Positions 32,947 through 45,528 of a DNA stretch of 64,000 bases are shown in pieces. The notes below the pieces were generated by a model that saw only the letters and a program-made list of their open reading frames with translations, searched no databases and was not told the origin of the DNA. Position numbers and translations under genes: made by a program. The stretch comes from Flaveria trinervia (taxonomy: Eukaryota; Streptophyta; Magnoliopsida; Asterales; Asteraceae), in the NCBI GenBank assembly GCA_025506515.1, contig CM046458.1, positions 45,383,890 through 45,447,889 on the forward strand, written 5' to 3'. The first letter of the stretch is position 1, and each line of letters starts with the position of its first letter.

Positions 32947-33441
32947 GATCACTTATCAAAAGCAGCTTCACTAGAATGGGCATAACTTGGGCTAGAAGTC
33001 TCTCTTTTGGCCCTGCAACCAGTCAAAACGACCGTTGGATCAAGGAGCACGTTTTCACAAACTACTGTATTTTTTTTTACTATTGAACCATTGGACCAGT
33101 CATCGTTTCGGCCCAAAAACGGCTTATTTTATTAGTTATTTCAATATTTGTCTTATTTTTATATTTTGTTGAACTTTACATTTGGCTTATTTTTTGGCTC
33201 ATTTATGTTTTGTGGCTCATTCGACTTTTGCTTTGTTTCTTTATATGCTTGTAAGAAATTGAAGGATTTATTATTGAAGTTTATAAAAAAATATTTTTTT
33301 CTCTGTATCATAGTGTATGTTAGTGTGAAATCCTAGTTATCGGCATTATTCGCGAAACAACGATAAATTAGAAGAATTGTTTCTGGTATTCTCGCTGAAT
33401 CAATAGATTCAATTGTTATCATTCTGTTTCCGACTGCATCA
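32895..33441 (+). repeat. 3' LTR of the CRM-like gypsy element
   Basis: It runs from TGATGTGGGCCCAAGTATGG to CCGACTGCATCA, followed by CACTG. The end of pol (to 32946) overlaps its first 52 bases. Confidence 0.9.
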
Positions 33442-34122
33442 CACTGCCAACAAGAGCGAAAATAAAATTCAAACCTTTTGTTTGACGTTAATCGTAACTG
33501 GAACACAATGAAATTTAGAATTTCTAATGTTTTCTTTCTGGTAGAATAAGCAACTCACTTAAATTTGTGGAATGATCTTGCGTAAATTCAAATCTCGCAC
33601 CCAAATTACAAAGTAACGAAATTTAAATCTTCGACATGATTAATCTCATAAATATGATGAAACACTATTAAATTAAACCAAATGATCGTACATCTCAATT
33701 GTTTAATCGGATTCAAACTGAGATTTTAGAGAATCAATATTTGTTGTTTTTTTTATAGAAAAACGGTACGATTGTTCTTCTCGTTTCTTTTTGATCTGGA
33801 ATATATATATCTATTTTCTTACATGTGTGTTTGTATATATTTGAGACAGTTGGACTTCATGGTCCATGATGAAACAAGTTGGACTTTAGGGTCCATTGAT
33901 ACGTGAACCATATACACATCAAGCCCAACATAAAAATCAAAGTAATACTCACATAATAACTTCAATTTGTACAAACATATACATATACAACTAATTATAT
34001 CAATATAAAAGAAGCCCATTTTACTGTGTTACCTAACTTGTTTAATCACGAATACAATTTACTAGATCAACAAGTTAATCCAGTTAACACTAAAATTATT
34101 GATAACACTAATATTATCAATA
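33442..34122 (-). repeat. Older copia 5' LTR, U3 part
   Basis: It continues the LTR interrupted by the gypsy element. The part 33945-34122 matches the truncated 3' LTR at 15004-15166. On the minus strand it starts near 34122, with the terminal TG worn to TA. Beyond it the sequence is unrelated to the element. Confidence 0.75.
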
Positions 34123-36235
34123 GAACAAGGCAAGATTACATTATTGGTAGTTGAGTGATACAAATTATCGCCTACATGTGGAATCAAAATGCAAGATTGT
34201 AATGAAATTGAGTCAATTCTAACGAAAACTATTTAGTTCATGTATAATGCATTCAAAGAACCTACGTTGAGTGAGACTTAACTAGCCCATCATATCTAAA
34301 ATCTACAAACAACTCATGTTTTTGAAGTCGTAGCTGGAGATAAGGAGACATTGGAAGTGGTCAAGCAAATTCAGAGCATCTTAAGGCATCATAGAAAACT
34401 AATCTTTTATTAGGTGACATGTTTTCCGTCATTATTTCCTTTTAGTGTTACTTATCAATTTCTACAACTGAACGTTGATGATATTGATGATATTTTCTAC
34501 AAGCTAGGAAAAAGGAACTTCTTCTCTCATGAAGATGAAACTTCACACTTTAACGTTGTTCGTGTAACGATAAGTGTTCAATTACAAAGGGGAAGTAAGT
34601 GTGCTCCATTGTTAAATGTCTTCTACTACTAAGCCAAAGAATAATAATAGTGACAATGATCATAATAAAGATATGGATAACAATAATGATAATGGCATGA
34701 TACAGTGGTTATATCTGAGGATTATTGAATTGATGTTATCATGTATTTTTCTAACTGTTTTCACGTAAATTTTTTTTATGTTTCACAGATTGTAACTACA
34801 TATAACATGATCTTTAATGATATTTTTATGTTTTTTATTTTCATCTCATCTTGTTGAAACTAGAGTCGCTTTGGATGGTTTCCTGTTGTTTGGCCGCTAC
34901 AAGTCTCGCGATTAGAAGGGCGCCAACCATGCCTTTGTTAGAATTCATGCTAACCTAGAATGGTTACAGGGTGCCCACAAGACTAACCATGTCCCTCAGA
35001 CCTAGATAGTGACGCACGTCTCATATAAGCGAAAGAAACAAAAAATAAAAAGATATATGTCTATATACTCTATGAATATATTATTAAAAGAGAATATGTG
35101 TGCAATTAAATCTATCAAGTAATTTGAGAATTTATATAAAAAAAAAAACCTTACTACTATGAACCTGACTTAATAAATAAAAAACGAAGAAAAAAATTAA
35201 ATTAACGAGACAAAAGAAGAAGAGAAAGAAAAAAAGATAATAAGGTAATTCGTATTTCAAAGTTTGAAGTAAATAAAAGAATAAGTATTTTTATGTGTAC
35301 TCGAGTTAGAAGAAAAACAAAATAAAGTTACAATTTTAATATTATACCCTTATGTATCATAGATTATAATCATATTAAAATGATAAATTGATAAATGTTA
35401 AGCTCTTATTATTATTGCATTTGTTTGTGTTCTCTCAAAAAAATTTTGAAACTGGAAAAAAAAGTTAGAAACAAAGATTATTAATAATTTTTCTTTGAAA
35501 GTATTTTCAAAAAAAATTAATAATTTTTCTTCTCTCTTCTTTCCATTAACTTTCATTAACTAAACTTTATAACACATCTTTTCTAGTTTCTTTCCACTTT
35601 TTCTCATTTCTTTCGACGAAGAGGACTCGGGAACACATCATTAAACATCAACCCGTAAAAACATTTAATACAATTGGTTTACTCTTCAGTTTACCCGATT
35701 AAACAAAAGAATGGATACAGAACAAGGGGAAAAAAGAACTGAAGTTCAAAACAAAAAAAAAAAAACTTGTGTGCAATAAAGAAAAGAAGCCCAACAGAAA
35801 AATAAATAAAAGCGTAACATATAAGATATAAAATTCCAACTTGATAAACTTATTAGAAGAGAAAAACAATAAGACATGCATCAGCCCATGACAAAAGACA
35901 AGTTAGGGCCGCGTCGGGTCGGGTCAAGCCTCAACCCTCACAATCATTCAAGGAATTATTCGTTTATAAATTGAATTTGAATTTAATAAAGTTCACTCTA
36001 CAGGATTCAAGAAAACTTATTTGAACCGGAATTGAATTAAGTTATTTTCAAATAAATGATTTAGATATAAGAAAAGAAAACAATTATAAAAAAAGATTTA
36101 AATTCAGCTCACAGTTTCAAATCACACATAATTTCAACCTGAATGAATAAAATGTTGAATGATAACGCTTGAAAAGTGGAAAATGTATATCTCACATTAT
36201 ATAATTAAAATTTCAAGGAAATTATATATTATTTT
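34123..36235. other. AT-rich intergenic stretch, no assignable gene
   Basis: A 72-codon open frame (34414-34632, plus) and a GC-richer patch near 34865-35010 stand out from AT-rich background, but neither shows a family I recognise. From 35040 to 35780 there are long A and AAG-rich runs. I see no RNA gene or repeat array. Confidence 0.4.
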
Positions 36236-37409
36236 GAGTAAAATGTTATTTTTATCTCTGAAGTTTTGTTAAATTTGTCATTTCAATCTAAATTTTTTTT
36301 TATCATTCTAGTCACTGTGATTTACTAGATGTTGCAATTTCCATCCACTCCACTAATTTCGTTAAGTTATACGTTAAATATGAATGTATTTTAGTATTTT
36401 TAACACCTTAATTGTCCAATTAAAACAATGTTAATCAATAAAATATTCAATTAAAACTTAAAAAAATATAAAGTAATTAGTGAGATCGAACATCCAATTT
36501 AAAATTTTGATTAACGTTAACTAGTTTAAAAACCTGTCTAGGCGTCTACTACACGTGTTGTATGAAAAAATAAATAATAATTATTTAGTACTATTAAAAA
36601 TTAAAAAAATAAAATTTTGAGATAAAATATGCTTAAAGTTGCATATAATTAACCATTAAGTAATTAAAAAATTAATAATAACTTCAAACTTTTGTCTTTA
36701 AAAAAGTTTGGCTTTTAAAAAATATTGATTTTTTAAGTTTCCAAAAAAATTATTAAAACTTTTGTATTAAAAAACTTAATTTATTTTTTTATGACACAAC
36801 ACAAACCAAATAAAAAATTATTAAGAAAACATTTTAAAAACCAAATTATATGAAATATAAAGTTTTTTAATACAAACATTTTAATCATTTTTTGGAGATT
36901 TAAAAAATCAATACTTTTTAAAAGCAAAACTTCTTTAAAGATGAAATTTTAAAATATTAGTGTTATTGTTTAATTACGTAATGGTTTATTATATGTAACT
37001 TTAAGTATATTTTATCTCAAAAAATCATTTTTTAATTTTTAATATTACTAAATAATTATTAGTTAATTTTTTTTCATACAACATGTGTAGTAGACGGGAT
37101 TCTAAACTCGTTATCGTTAATCAAAACTTTTAAATTGAAGCGTCTGGTCTCACTAATTGCTTTATATTTTTTTAGTATTAATTAAATATTTTATTGATTG
37201 AGTTTGTTTTAATTGAATAATTAGGGTGTGGAAAAGACTAAAATACGTTCATATTTAACGGAGAACTTAACGGAGTTAGTGTAGTGGATGGAAATAACAA
37301 TATTTGGTAAACCACAGTGACTGAAATGACAAAAGAAAAAAGTTTTAGATTGAAATATCAAATTCAAATAATATTTTAAAACGTTAGGGATGAAAATAAC
37401 ATTGTACTC
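36236..37409. mobile_element. Long-inverted-repeat foldback element (MULE/MITE-like)
   Basis: The left arm (36236 to about 36782) and right arm (about 36856 to 37409) are inverted copies over roughly 550 bases. The ends read GAGTAAAATGTTATTTTTATC and, on the other strand, GAGTACAATGTTATTTTCATC. Internal matches include GTAGTAGACG/CGTCTACTAC and the AATTAAAACAA words. Flanking nine-base stretches TATTATTTT (36227-36235) and TATCATCTT (37410-37418) agree at seven of nine positions, as expected for a worn Mutator-type duplication. It has no coding capacity. Confidence 0.85.
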
Positions 37410-38587
37410 TATCATCTTATTGGGTTATTCGAATCACATCGGTTTGAGATAACTAAGTTGAATTCGATTTTCATTTTAGTTACTTACTCGGTTTGAATAA
37501 AAATTTGATTTTAATAAATAAAATTTCTGATTTAAATTCGTTATTTTAATATGGTTAGATTCAAATTGCATGTAATTCGAATTCATATAATGATAACCAC
37601 TAGCCGCAGCACCTTGCACCGAACCGAAGCACCAACCTCCTCTCAAGCACACGCTTGGTTCACTTTCCCCTTCATAGCCTCATAGCACCCGAGATAATAG
37701 ATACTTTTGTGAAACTTTAGAATGGTGACAACGCAATGCATCGGGATAATATTTTATATCCGACACGTATTTTTAATTTTTGTTATTTTTATAGTAATTT
37801 TACAAAAGTCTATTATATTTTTCTAAGCTAAAGTTTACTACACCAAATAAATGGGTTTGCATGACGGCTTGTACATTTATGTATTAACTTATTGTATCTC
37901 ATAAAATACAAATCGGTTAACGTATTAACTTATTGTACATCATAAAATACAAATCAGTTCAACAAAAATTTATATCAAAACGTTTAAAAAATACACATTT
38001 TATAACTGTAGTATCAAAAAGTTTTAAACATGATAAATTAAAACATATAACTGAAATCTTAAAATAAATTAAGTATTATTTTTGTTTATGGCTAGATAAT
38101 GTCAAATTTTATATAAGTTACTGTAAGTGTAAGGTTATTATGTAACTAATTGTAACAGATAATTTATAAATATTGTTAAAAATACTATTTTACCCTCAAA
38201 AGTGATTGTATATTATGCATTAAATAAAATAAGTGTTTTTAATTTTATACTATTTTGAAGTACCACTCTCATATGTTTTATATATAATATAGATAACTTA
38301 TTTCGACCCGAAGAGGACTTAACTCGTTCCCTTTCTTCTCAAATGAATTCAACTCTTTATTGATCATGTATACTCTCAAGTACACCTGGCAAATCAGGCC
38401 CACAAATCTAGTTTTGGGTTATTATGGGTAGTTTTTTAAATATAATGGTTAATTTTGGATCATGACTAATTAATTAATGAGTTTAGATGGATTGATTACA
38501 GTGAAGAGGTTAAAAGTACAGGTTAGAATGGATGCACCAAAATAAACAATGGTAAGGATGGATGGTGCCCTATTTCTACATCATTGA
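37410..38587. other. AT-rich intergenic stretch with a 41-bp direct repeat
   Basis: Two tandem 41-base units (GTATTAACTTATTGTA core) lie at 37881-37921 and 37922-37962. A GC-richer patch near 37600-37690 has no recognisable coding content. Nothing else is supported. Confidence 0.5.
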
Positions 38588-38722
38588 TCAATCAGTTGTC
38601 ATTCCGACTATACTCTGCTTTTCTTTTTTGAATTCTTCTTCATCCCTTTGACCACAAAGCCCACCGATCGACAAAATATGTATATGTACTAATAGAATCA
38701 ATGAAAAAACAAAACAAAACAT
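38588..38722 (-). CDS. Possible short secreted peptide ORF (unassigned)
   Basis: A 44-residue minus-strand frame starts MFCFVFSLILLVHIHILSI, a hydrophobic run that looks like a signal peptide, followed by GGLCGQRDEEEFKKEKQSIV. Its first Met is internal to a longer open frame that begins at 38806. No known plant peptide-hormone C-terminal motif (CLE, CEP, IDA, PSK, RGF) is visible. Chance occurrence in AT-rich DNA is likely; a first exon of a longer gene is another possibility. Confidence 0.15.
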   Translation of the reverse strand: MFCFVFSLILLVHIHILSIGGLCGQRDEEEFKKEKQSIVGMTTD

Positions 38723-38929
38723 GATTTTTTCTTCATTTTCAATTTGTGTCATATTTGTGCATATATTGCTCATATGTGTGCGTGTCACACCAAACAACGA
38801 CATCATTTTCTAACCAATATAATTAGTTAAAAGAAGTTGAAAATGAATCAGAAGATATGAAATTTGAATACAATTAATTGTGTTTTTGATGTAATCGTTT
38901 TATGTTCATAAAGAATCATGGGTTTAATT

Positions 38930-39175
38930 ATAGACTAGCTTTTTAACCGTCGCGCTTTGCGGTGACATTGAACATAGTGTGATGAAATGTATATTACAAA
39001 CGACTCGATTCGTTTTCAAACTAAAACGGTCGGAATCGAAAGGGCGGCGACCAGCCTCGCCGACACCCAGCAAAAACAGGAGGGCGGCGGCCACCGCATC
39101 ATCCCCTCCGGTACCAACAACGCCCCTCACCAATATGTTAAAAAAAGGAACACGCATTGCAAGTTGTACTTATAT
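38930..39175. repeat. GC-rich block, probable dispersed repeat
   Basis: A sharp GC-rich patch in AT-rich surroundings, with ACCGTCGCGCTTTGCGGTGA near its start and GGGCGGCGACCAGCCTCGCC within. Both strands are open, which reflects composition. It resembles short dispersed plant repeats by feel only. Confidence 0.3.
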
Positions 39176-39275
39176 TAAATCGCAATATGTTAAATTAGTG
39201 TTTTTGGTTAACAATCTCACGAAGAATGTTAGGTTTTATAATGTAAACTGAATTGTGTATTTCTTAAACGACTCA

Positions 39276-39480
39276 TCATGACCCGCACCCATCCTGACCC
39301 GCATCCATCCTATCCCGCACCCATCCTGACCCGTACCCATCCTTACCTTTTTTCTTAATTAGCCCATCCTGACCCAGACTCATCCTTATCTTTTTTCTTA
39401 ATTAGCCCATCCCGACCCACACCTATTCAAACCTAAATTCATCTTGACCCGATCACCAACCCAACCCAACTCGCCCATAT
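39276..39480. repeat. Minisatellite of ACCC(G)CACCCATCCTG words
   Basis: At least four ACCCGCACCCATCCTG-like units lie at 39276-39345, followed by two copies of a longer unit containing TTACCTTTTTTCTTAATTAGCCCATCC (39340-39410) and further diverged words to 39480. Confidence 0.8.
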
Positions 39481-42400
39481 TTCCACCTCTACTCTCAAGG
39501 TTGTTAATTCCACCAAATTGGGTAGTTCGAAACTAAAATTGTAAAATCTGTTGACGCTTTATTCTTTGACTTATAACCCAATCATTGCCAATGATGTTGG
39601 TATCCAGCATGTTACGCTAGAGGTTTGGTGCGCCGTTTATGGAAACATTTTCTAGCATTGTCTCAATAAATAAGCTATTCTTGTGTTATATCTCACATTT
39701 AAAATCTATTATCTTTCGTAACAATTTTTATTAAAAATAGGCATATATTTATTTTAAAAAGCAAATAGGTACATAATCCTTCTTACAAGATATTATACTT
39801 ATTTGACCATCTTATAAACAAAAAAAATGTTTTATTATATAGAAAAATGTTCAAATAGAAATTCTTTTAAAATTAAAAAGTGTAAAAAAGTAATTTTAAC
39901 TATCCACATTTTTTAATTAATGGTTGATATCAAATTACAAAGAAAATTTTGTTAGAGGGTTAATTTAGAAATAGCCATTTTTGTTGAATTTTTACAAGTT
40001 TTTATATTTTTTAAACGTTCATAACTTTTATATACGACATTATTTGTTTACAAAAATTATATCATAAAAATAAATAACTTTTTATCTTTAAGACGAGTAC
40101 ACTATTGTTATAAAAACGATAAAAAGATTACCGTTTTTAAGCTCATATCTATTCATTATGTGTATACTACAGTTTATTGTGTCTCTTTTGTTGGTTATTT
40201 AGTTAATTTTGAATACTATTATGTTTTGTCTAAAATGATAAAATTTTAAAAAATATAATGTTAGAATAATATGATTTTGTATCTCTAATATGTAAAATGC
40301 AATAATAAAATAACAACTGATTAATATAATACATTAAAAATAATAACAAAATAGTACAATGTCTTATTGTGCCTTGTGATTGTCATTGTGTTTCTTAAAT
40401 AATATGGGTTTTGAAAAATATATTGTTAAAATAATATTATTCTGTACTTTAATAGTAAAACACAATGAATAATAACACGTTTAAATAATCTATTAAAGAA
40501 CAATAACAAAAATAACACATTGTGTTATATTCAACATTATAAGTTTGGAAAACTAGATTGGTGAAAGTGTATCAATATGTCTTGTATTTGTAAAACACAA
40601 TGATAGATAACAAGTTTATAATCTTTAAAAACAATAACACTAAATGATATAAAACGTAAAACATAATTATTAATACACATAACAAATGATGTAAAATATA
40701 TAACACAATAAACTGACATTTGACACAATTAACATATAAGACATAATGAGCTGACGATTTAACACAATGACGAAAATGTTATTTTCTTTAAAACAATAGA
40801 AGGATATATGACAAGCTTATAATTCTTATTAGTTTTTTTAGATTAAACATTTTTTTAGTATAACCCTACCTTATTTTATATATAACTTGATATTATAAGG
40901 TGAGTTCGGTTTGTTTGAATAGGTTGGAATCAATGTAATTGGAATTTTAATTATATCTTTTTCAAACTAAAATGGATACTCATTCTATATCTAAAATAAA
41001 ATGGTAATAGGTTGAAAAATCAATGAACACTGAATTAAAGTATATTTGTTAAAGTTTAACAAATATAGTGTCTCACGTTTAACATTCTTTGAATGTTTTA
41101 TATAGTAACCAAATTCAACTAAAAGATTGAAATACTTTGTTTTACACCATCAAGGTTAAAATCACCGTCACCACCACTAACACTTACACCTCCATTATCA
41201 TCGTTGCTGATACCTCTACTGCCTCGGCCATTGCCCATGTGACAAGCATGTAGCTTTGTTCCATCATCCCGCTGCCACCCCACAGCACAGCCATCCTTAG
41301 CTTAAAGCCTTTGGTTACGTTTAAAACGGTTAATATGTCATCTTTGATGGTCAATAGTTATATTTCATTGCTTTTAGACTTTTTGTTTACAAACCTAGTT
41401 GTTTGTTTGCTTTTAGTTTTTTACTTCTTATTTTCAAACAGTATATTAATATTATATAATATATAATATGACATACTAACTCGTTTGAAGATATGTTTAT
41501 TAGACTATGATAATGTAAAATACATGTGAATAAACTACTAAATGGTTATTTTATGTATTATTATAATGAGTATTGTTTTTTCTCCTATAATCAATGTATA
41601 TTCTCTTTCAGGATTACCTGCTTCCATTAAAAACTATGAGATGGGGACTTTATTATTATTTTCTTATTAAAAGTAGTCACATGTTTGTTTTGTTTCTCTA
41701 TCTTTCTAGTCTGCAGTAAGACTTTTTAATAATAATTTCCCAAGTTATTATTCCAAAATCATTTCCATTTAATTTTGTTAGAACATTCAGAGTTTTTGTA
41801 AGGTGTAAACCAAAGATTCAAGATAAGGATCAGAAAGATTTAACAAAGCCCACCCACTGGTAACTCTTTAACTAAAGAAAAATTCAAAGGTACGTAGATG
41901 AGAAACAGCCTTCGATTTGCCTTCCATCAACTTGACAATATGAGTAAGATTTATTTGAAAACCAATGCTTACACTTTTTTAGCTCACAACATATACATAT
42001 ATAGATATAATTCAAGTATTTTTGTCACTGGGGGCAAACAAATAAGTATAGCAAAAGAGGTCAAAGACGATAAAAATGTATTGGCTAAACGGGAAGAAAA
42101 TGACCAATCAAAACGGGTCAAGGATGTGGAAAACGGATAGTCAACCGAATAAAATGACAATTTATTCGGCCTTGATACAAATAACTTTAACGTCTCAGAC
42201 GAGGCTCCTATAACCACACTTATTATCAATAGTTGAGAATGAAGATACTTTCTAATTGCAATAAAAGTATTTCATCTATACAATCTCTAGGGAGTCAAGT
42301 CGGATAATTTGAATAATATACCTAAATTCTATCGATAATAAACAAACTTGAGTACATGCACCTTTGATTTTATTTGGACATGTTTAAAATCTATTTAAAA

Positions 42401-43139
42401 ATCAATAAGAGAAATATTATTTTAAAAAATAACAAGTTAACAAACTTATGTACAGCTAACAAATAATTGAATAGAAAGCACAAGTAATGTCTAGGAATTA
42501 AAAGGTGTGTAGTGTAATTTTAAAGAAAAGAAAATAAAAATAGTACAAGACAAGTAGGAAAGTTAAAAGTAAATAAAAATAAGAGGTTATATAACTGGTT
42601 TCACCTAGTAGATGAAGAGAGCAAATTGAAGGCTGATCATGAGCTTATGGTTCATGCTAGAAAAAGGCTTAGGTTTCTTGTTAATTTTTTTTAAATGCAA
42701 GGATTTTACACTATTAGAAGAATTTTCAGTAAGCAATAGATACGTCCACGGTGTGGTGTTTGAGAGTATTCACAAATACTTCCTATCAAGGAACCAAGAC
42801 TCACTGAGGTCATGTGTGTATGATATAATGTAATTCATACATGTTTTTATACCTAATAATATGACATTAGGGAACTGCTTTAGATTCTTAATCTGTTTAT
42901 TTGAACTGTCGGTGTTATACTAACTAAATGTCAAGGGGAACATAAACTGAGAGGTGAAACATGATTTTGCATTGGACTTGTTTATGCTTATAGAATATAC
43001 ATACTCATGGCCCTCACCACAACACAACTATCAAATCTTATGACACTAAAATACGAATGTGAATATGATATACAAATATATATTACTGCTAATATTAAAT
43101 GAAAGTGACATCTAAGATTTGTAACAGAATAGTGACATG
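39481..43139. other. AT-rich intergenic stretch, no assignable gene
   Basis: Mostly AT-rich sequence with many ATAACACAATGA-like words at 40300-40790. Open frames at 41898-42140 and 42639-42833 (plus) are short and show no family I recognise. A serine/threonine-codon-like CACC/ACC patch lies at 41150-41300. No tRNA, rRNA or mobile-element ends were identified. Confidence 0.4.
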
Positions 43140-44935
43140 TCACCACCAACAGTTAAAGGTGTCAAGTATCGTTAGTTGATTTGCGGATCGATTAATATAA
43201 TCCATTGTTGTTGTCATCAGTGGTTGATAAAAGTCAGTTAATATCTCCCAGACTTAGCTAGTGCCTACTGGCACAACTTGCTCCTGCATCACAAGTTAAA
43301 AGACATCAACAATAAAGTTGTTGGTGAGTCATAAGCACACACACAAAATTAACTAAGCATTATAACGATGTGTGAGAGTAAATTGTTTATCAAATCAGAT
43401 CTTACTAACGCCGTCACATATAAGAAAGTGTTCGTCAACATATATGCCGCTCAAGGTTTCATAGCATGACAGTGGGTAGGTTAAAGACAATTTGGCCGAA
43501 TGGGTCCCGATCGTGTTAATACACAAGTAACAAACAACCGTTAAGGGATTTTACACTCCAACCAATCCCGAAGGATTCTAACCATGGTGATCGGTGACTC
43601 AGTCTAGAGCCAATCCTCACGCCAAAACTTGAAAGTGAGGCCTCTCTTACCTAGATGGATCGATCCAACTAAATGCACATATAACCCAAGGTGATCAATG
43701 ACTCAGTCGAGAGCTCATCCCTTCATCTATATAATTTACCCGTGATTACAGTGACCATGGGTGTGCTAGTTCTGGGATAATTCATCTTACATCCACATAT
43801 CAAAACATTTTAACCAAAATGTTTAACAAGTTTGGATACAGTCCTAAAAACATTTAAGAAAAATGGATAGTTAGACTCATAACGATGAGCAGTCCAAAAG
43901 TTTCCACACACTAGTCGACGAGCATAACAATAGTATCATAACTCTGAAAAGTATCAACATTCACATTAAAACATTACCTCGTTGAGCATGAAATCACTCA
44001 AGTTTTCCTACCCGACTTAGATTAATACTCCTATCACAACTCTTGATATTCCTATCATAACTCTTGACGAGTCACTTCATTGATCCAACACTAGAGTCTT
44101 CTCGACTCAGATTGATATTCCTATCACAACTCTTGACGAGCACATGTTGAAATGCTAGGGTTCATATACATGCCTCAAAATAGTGACCACATAGTCTTAA
44201 CAACCACATGAAATGCCTACCATGTATACTCCCGTGATAACCTCATGATTATGTCATGACAACACATAACCCAATACTGATTCAAGACCAAATTTTATCC
44301 CTTTGAAAAATCCTTCTAGTAAAACTTAGTTATATTCCTTATGATATTATCAATATGCATCCTAACCATTTAGACATTTGTATGGGTCATCCTAAAACCC
44401 TAACTTACCTAATATCCATAGTAGTGCATAATGGGAAGGTTTAAAACCTTAACATAGCAAATATGGGCTCCTTGACGTTCATAAATCTATCACCAAATGA
44501 TCCAAAAATATAAATACAACCATGGCATGTAGTTAGGGACCATTGACGGATCGCCAAGCCAACTCTTGATGGTTTGATACCAACTTAAATTAACATATTC
44601 ACATATTTCAAATAGAATGTTTGCATATTGAAATGGAATTTTTCTAAGGATCGTTAGGCCTACCATGGTGGTATGCGACACCCCTTGGCAGACCATCACC
44701 CATCTATCTAGCGGTATGCTATGGACCTGTCATAGACTTCAAACCTTATTTCATGATGGATCATGAGGTTCAACCCTTGCGGTCTGCGGTGACATCTATT
44801 GCAAAAAATCTAATTCTCACACTTGGTAGAACTCTATAGTTACCCTAAGTGATTCGTTATGGCCTAAAATCTTCGTTTACTCCACTCTCGTTTCCATTAT
44901 TTCATGTGGTCTGGTCCATTGGGTGGAGGGGTCAC
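43140..44935 (-). repeat. Probable LTR of the degenerate minus-strand gypsy element
   Basis: On the minus strand this begins TGTGACCCCTCCACCC at 44935, directly after a purine tract (44952-44936, TTTAAGGGGGGAGGG) that follows the gypsy integrase remnant. The body has the mixed composition of long chromovirus LTRs, including two related GGTGATC(G/A)(G/A)TGACTCAGTC phrases (43580-43605 and 43690-43710). The far edge is uncertain; a tRNA-Met-like TTGGTATCAAACC near 44570-44583 could be a primer site that would make the LTR only about 350 bases. Confidence 0.5.
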
Positions 44936-44949
44936 ACCCTCCCCCCTTA

Positions 44950-45523
44950 AAAAGATTCCATCCTTAAATCTCCTTAATTGGTAAAGAGTTAGGGATATTT
45001 CTTTTTCATTGTTACCTCCGGTTCCCATGTAAATTCTAGGCATCTCTACACTTAATATTTTACCTTAACGATTTAGATTCATTTCCACTTAAATCTCCTT
45101 TCCTCCCTCCCTCCTTATCACTTCAATTAGCTCCTCCATAAAATTCAATCGATCATCCATCTTAATATTTCCAGGCTATCCTTAGCGTGTCATCAGAAAC
45201 TTTAAGAATTTGGCATGTGGAATTTTAAATGTACTCTACTAAATTATTTTGGAAGTTCTAGCTTATAGGCCACCATGCATATTTGTTCAATAATATCGAA
45301 GCGTCCAACGTAACGGCGACTCAATTTACCTAGTATCCAAAATGAATAGTGCCCTAGTATGAAAACACATTTTAACATTACCTTGTCCCTAACAATGAAT
45401 TCTAATGCCTTTTGTTGCCTAATGATATATCTCTTTTGATGATCCTAAGAGGCTTTTAAAGTTTTGCTTATATTTTTCACTTTCTTGGTGGACTCCAAAA
45501 TTAACTTTGGACCCATCAGTTGC
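44950..45523 (-). pseudogene. Degenerate gypsy integrase C-terminal part
   Basis: The minus strand reads across frames as GQLMGPKLILESTKKVKNI, KRYIIRQQKALEFIVRDKVML and VAYKLELP, the C-terminal end of a Tekay-type gypsy integrase, followed by a purine tract at about 44936-44952. The same protein continues upstream at 48270-48600; the codons for GEG are split by the three-LTR element, with GAAGG duplicated. Confidence 0.75.
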
Positions 45524-45528
45524 CCTTC

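Larger units (their letters stand above)
28639..33441 (+). mobile_element. Ty3/gypsy element, CRM-like chromovirus, duplication CACTG
   Basis: The LTRs (28639-29176 and 32895-33441) have TGATG/CATCA ends (worn to TTATG in the 5' copy), flanked by CACTG at 28634-28638 and 33442-33446. Inside are an exact initiator-Met PBS, gag-protease (29220-30238), RT, RNase H and integrase (30260-32946). The RT wording and a C-terminus ending DVFNVKHLLPYHGDSSDDE that reads into the 3' LTR resemble CRM centromeric retrotransposons (inference). Premature stops make it defective. It lies inside the older copia's 5' LTR. Confidence 0.85.
15004..34122 (-). mobile_element. Older Ty1/copia element split by several nested insertions
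   Basis: Reading leftwards: 5' LTR (34122-33442 and 28638 to about 28250, split by a gypsy element), gag from 28247, an LTR element inserted in the zinc knuckle (27473-20017), protease and start of integrase (about 20011-19137), a solo LTR (19136-18543), more integrase (18542-18415), a MITE-like insertion (about 18410-17516), integrase end, RT and RNase H (17515-15607), purine tract (about 15184-15167) and the start of the 3' LTR (15166-15004), truncated by the next element. The LTR identity is supported by a shared stretch at 15004-15166 and 33945-34122 (for example CATATACATATACAACTAATTA). Confidence 0.85.

Noticed and set aside
34414..34632. Possible host gene exon
   Set aside because: A 72-codon frame with no recognised motif and no supporting splice context.
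38979..39251. Coding frames in the GC-rich patch
   Set aside because: Overlapping frames on both strands with arginine/alanine-rich peptides reflect composition; no family recognised.
44567..44583. Primer site fixing the gypsy LTR at about 350 bases
   Set aside because: It matches only the first eight bases (TTGGTATCA then AACC), and the sequence beyond looks like more LTR; left as uncertain.
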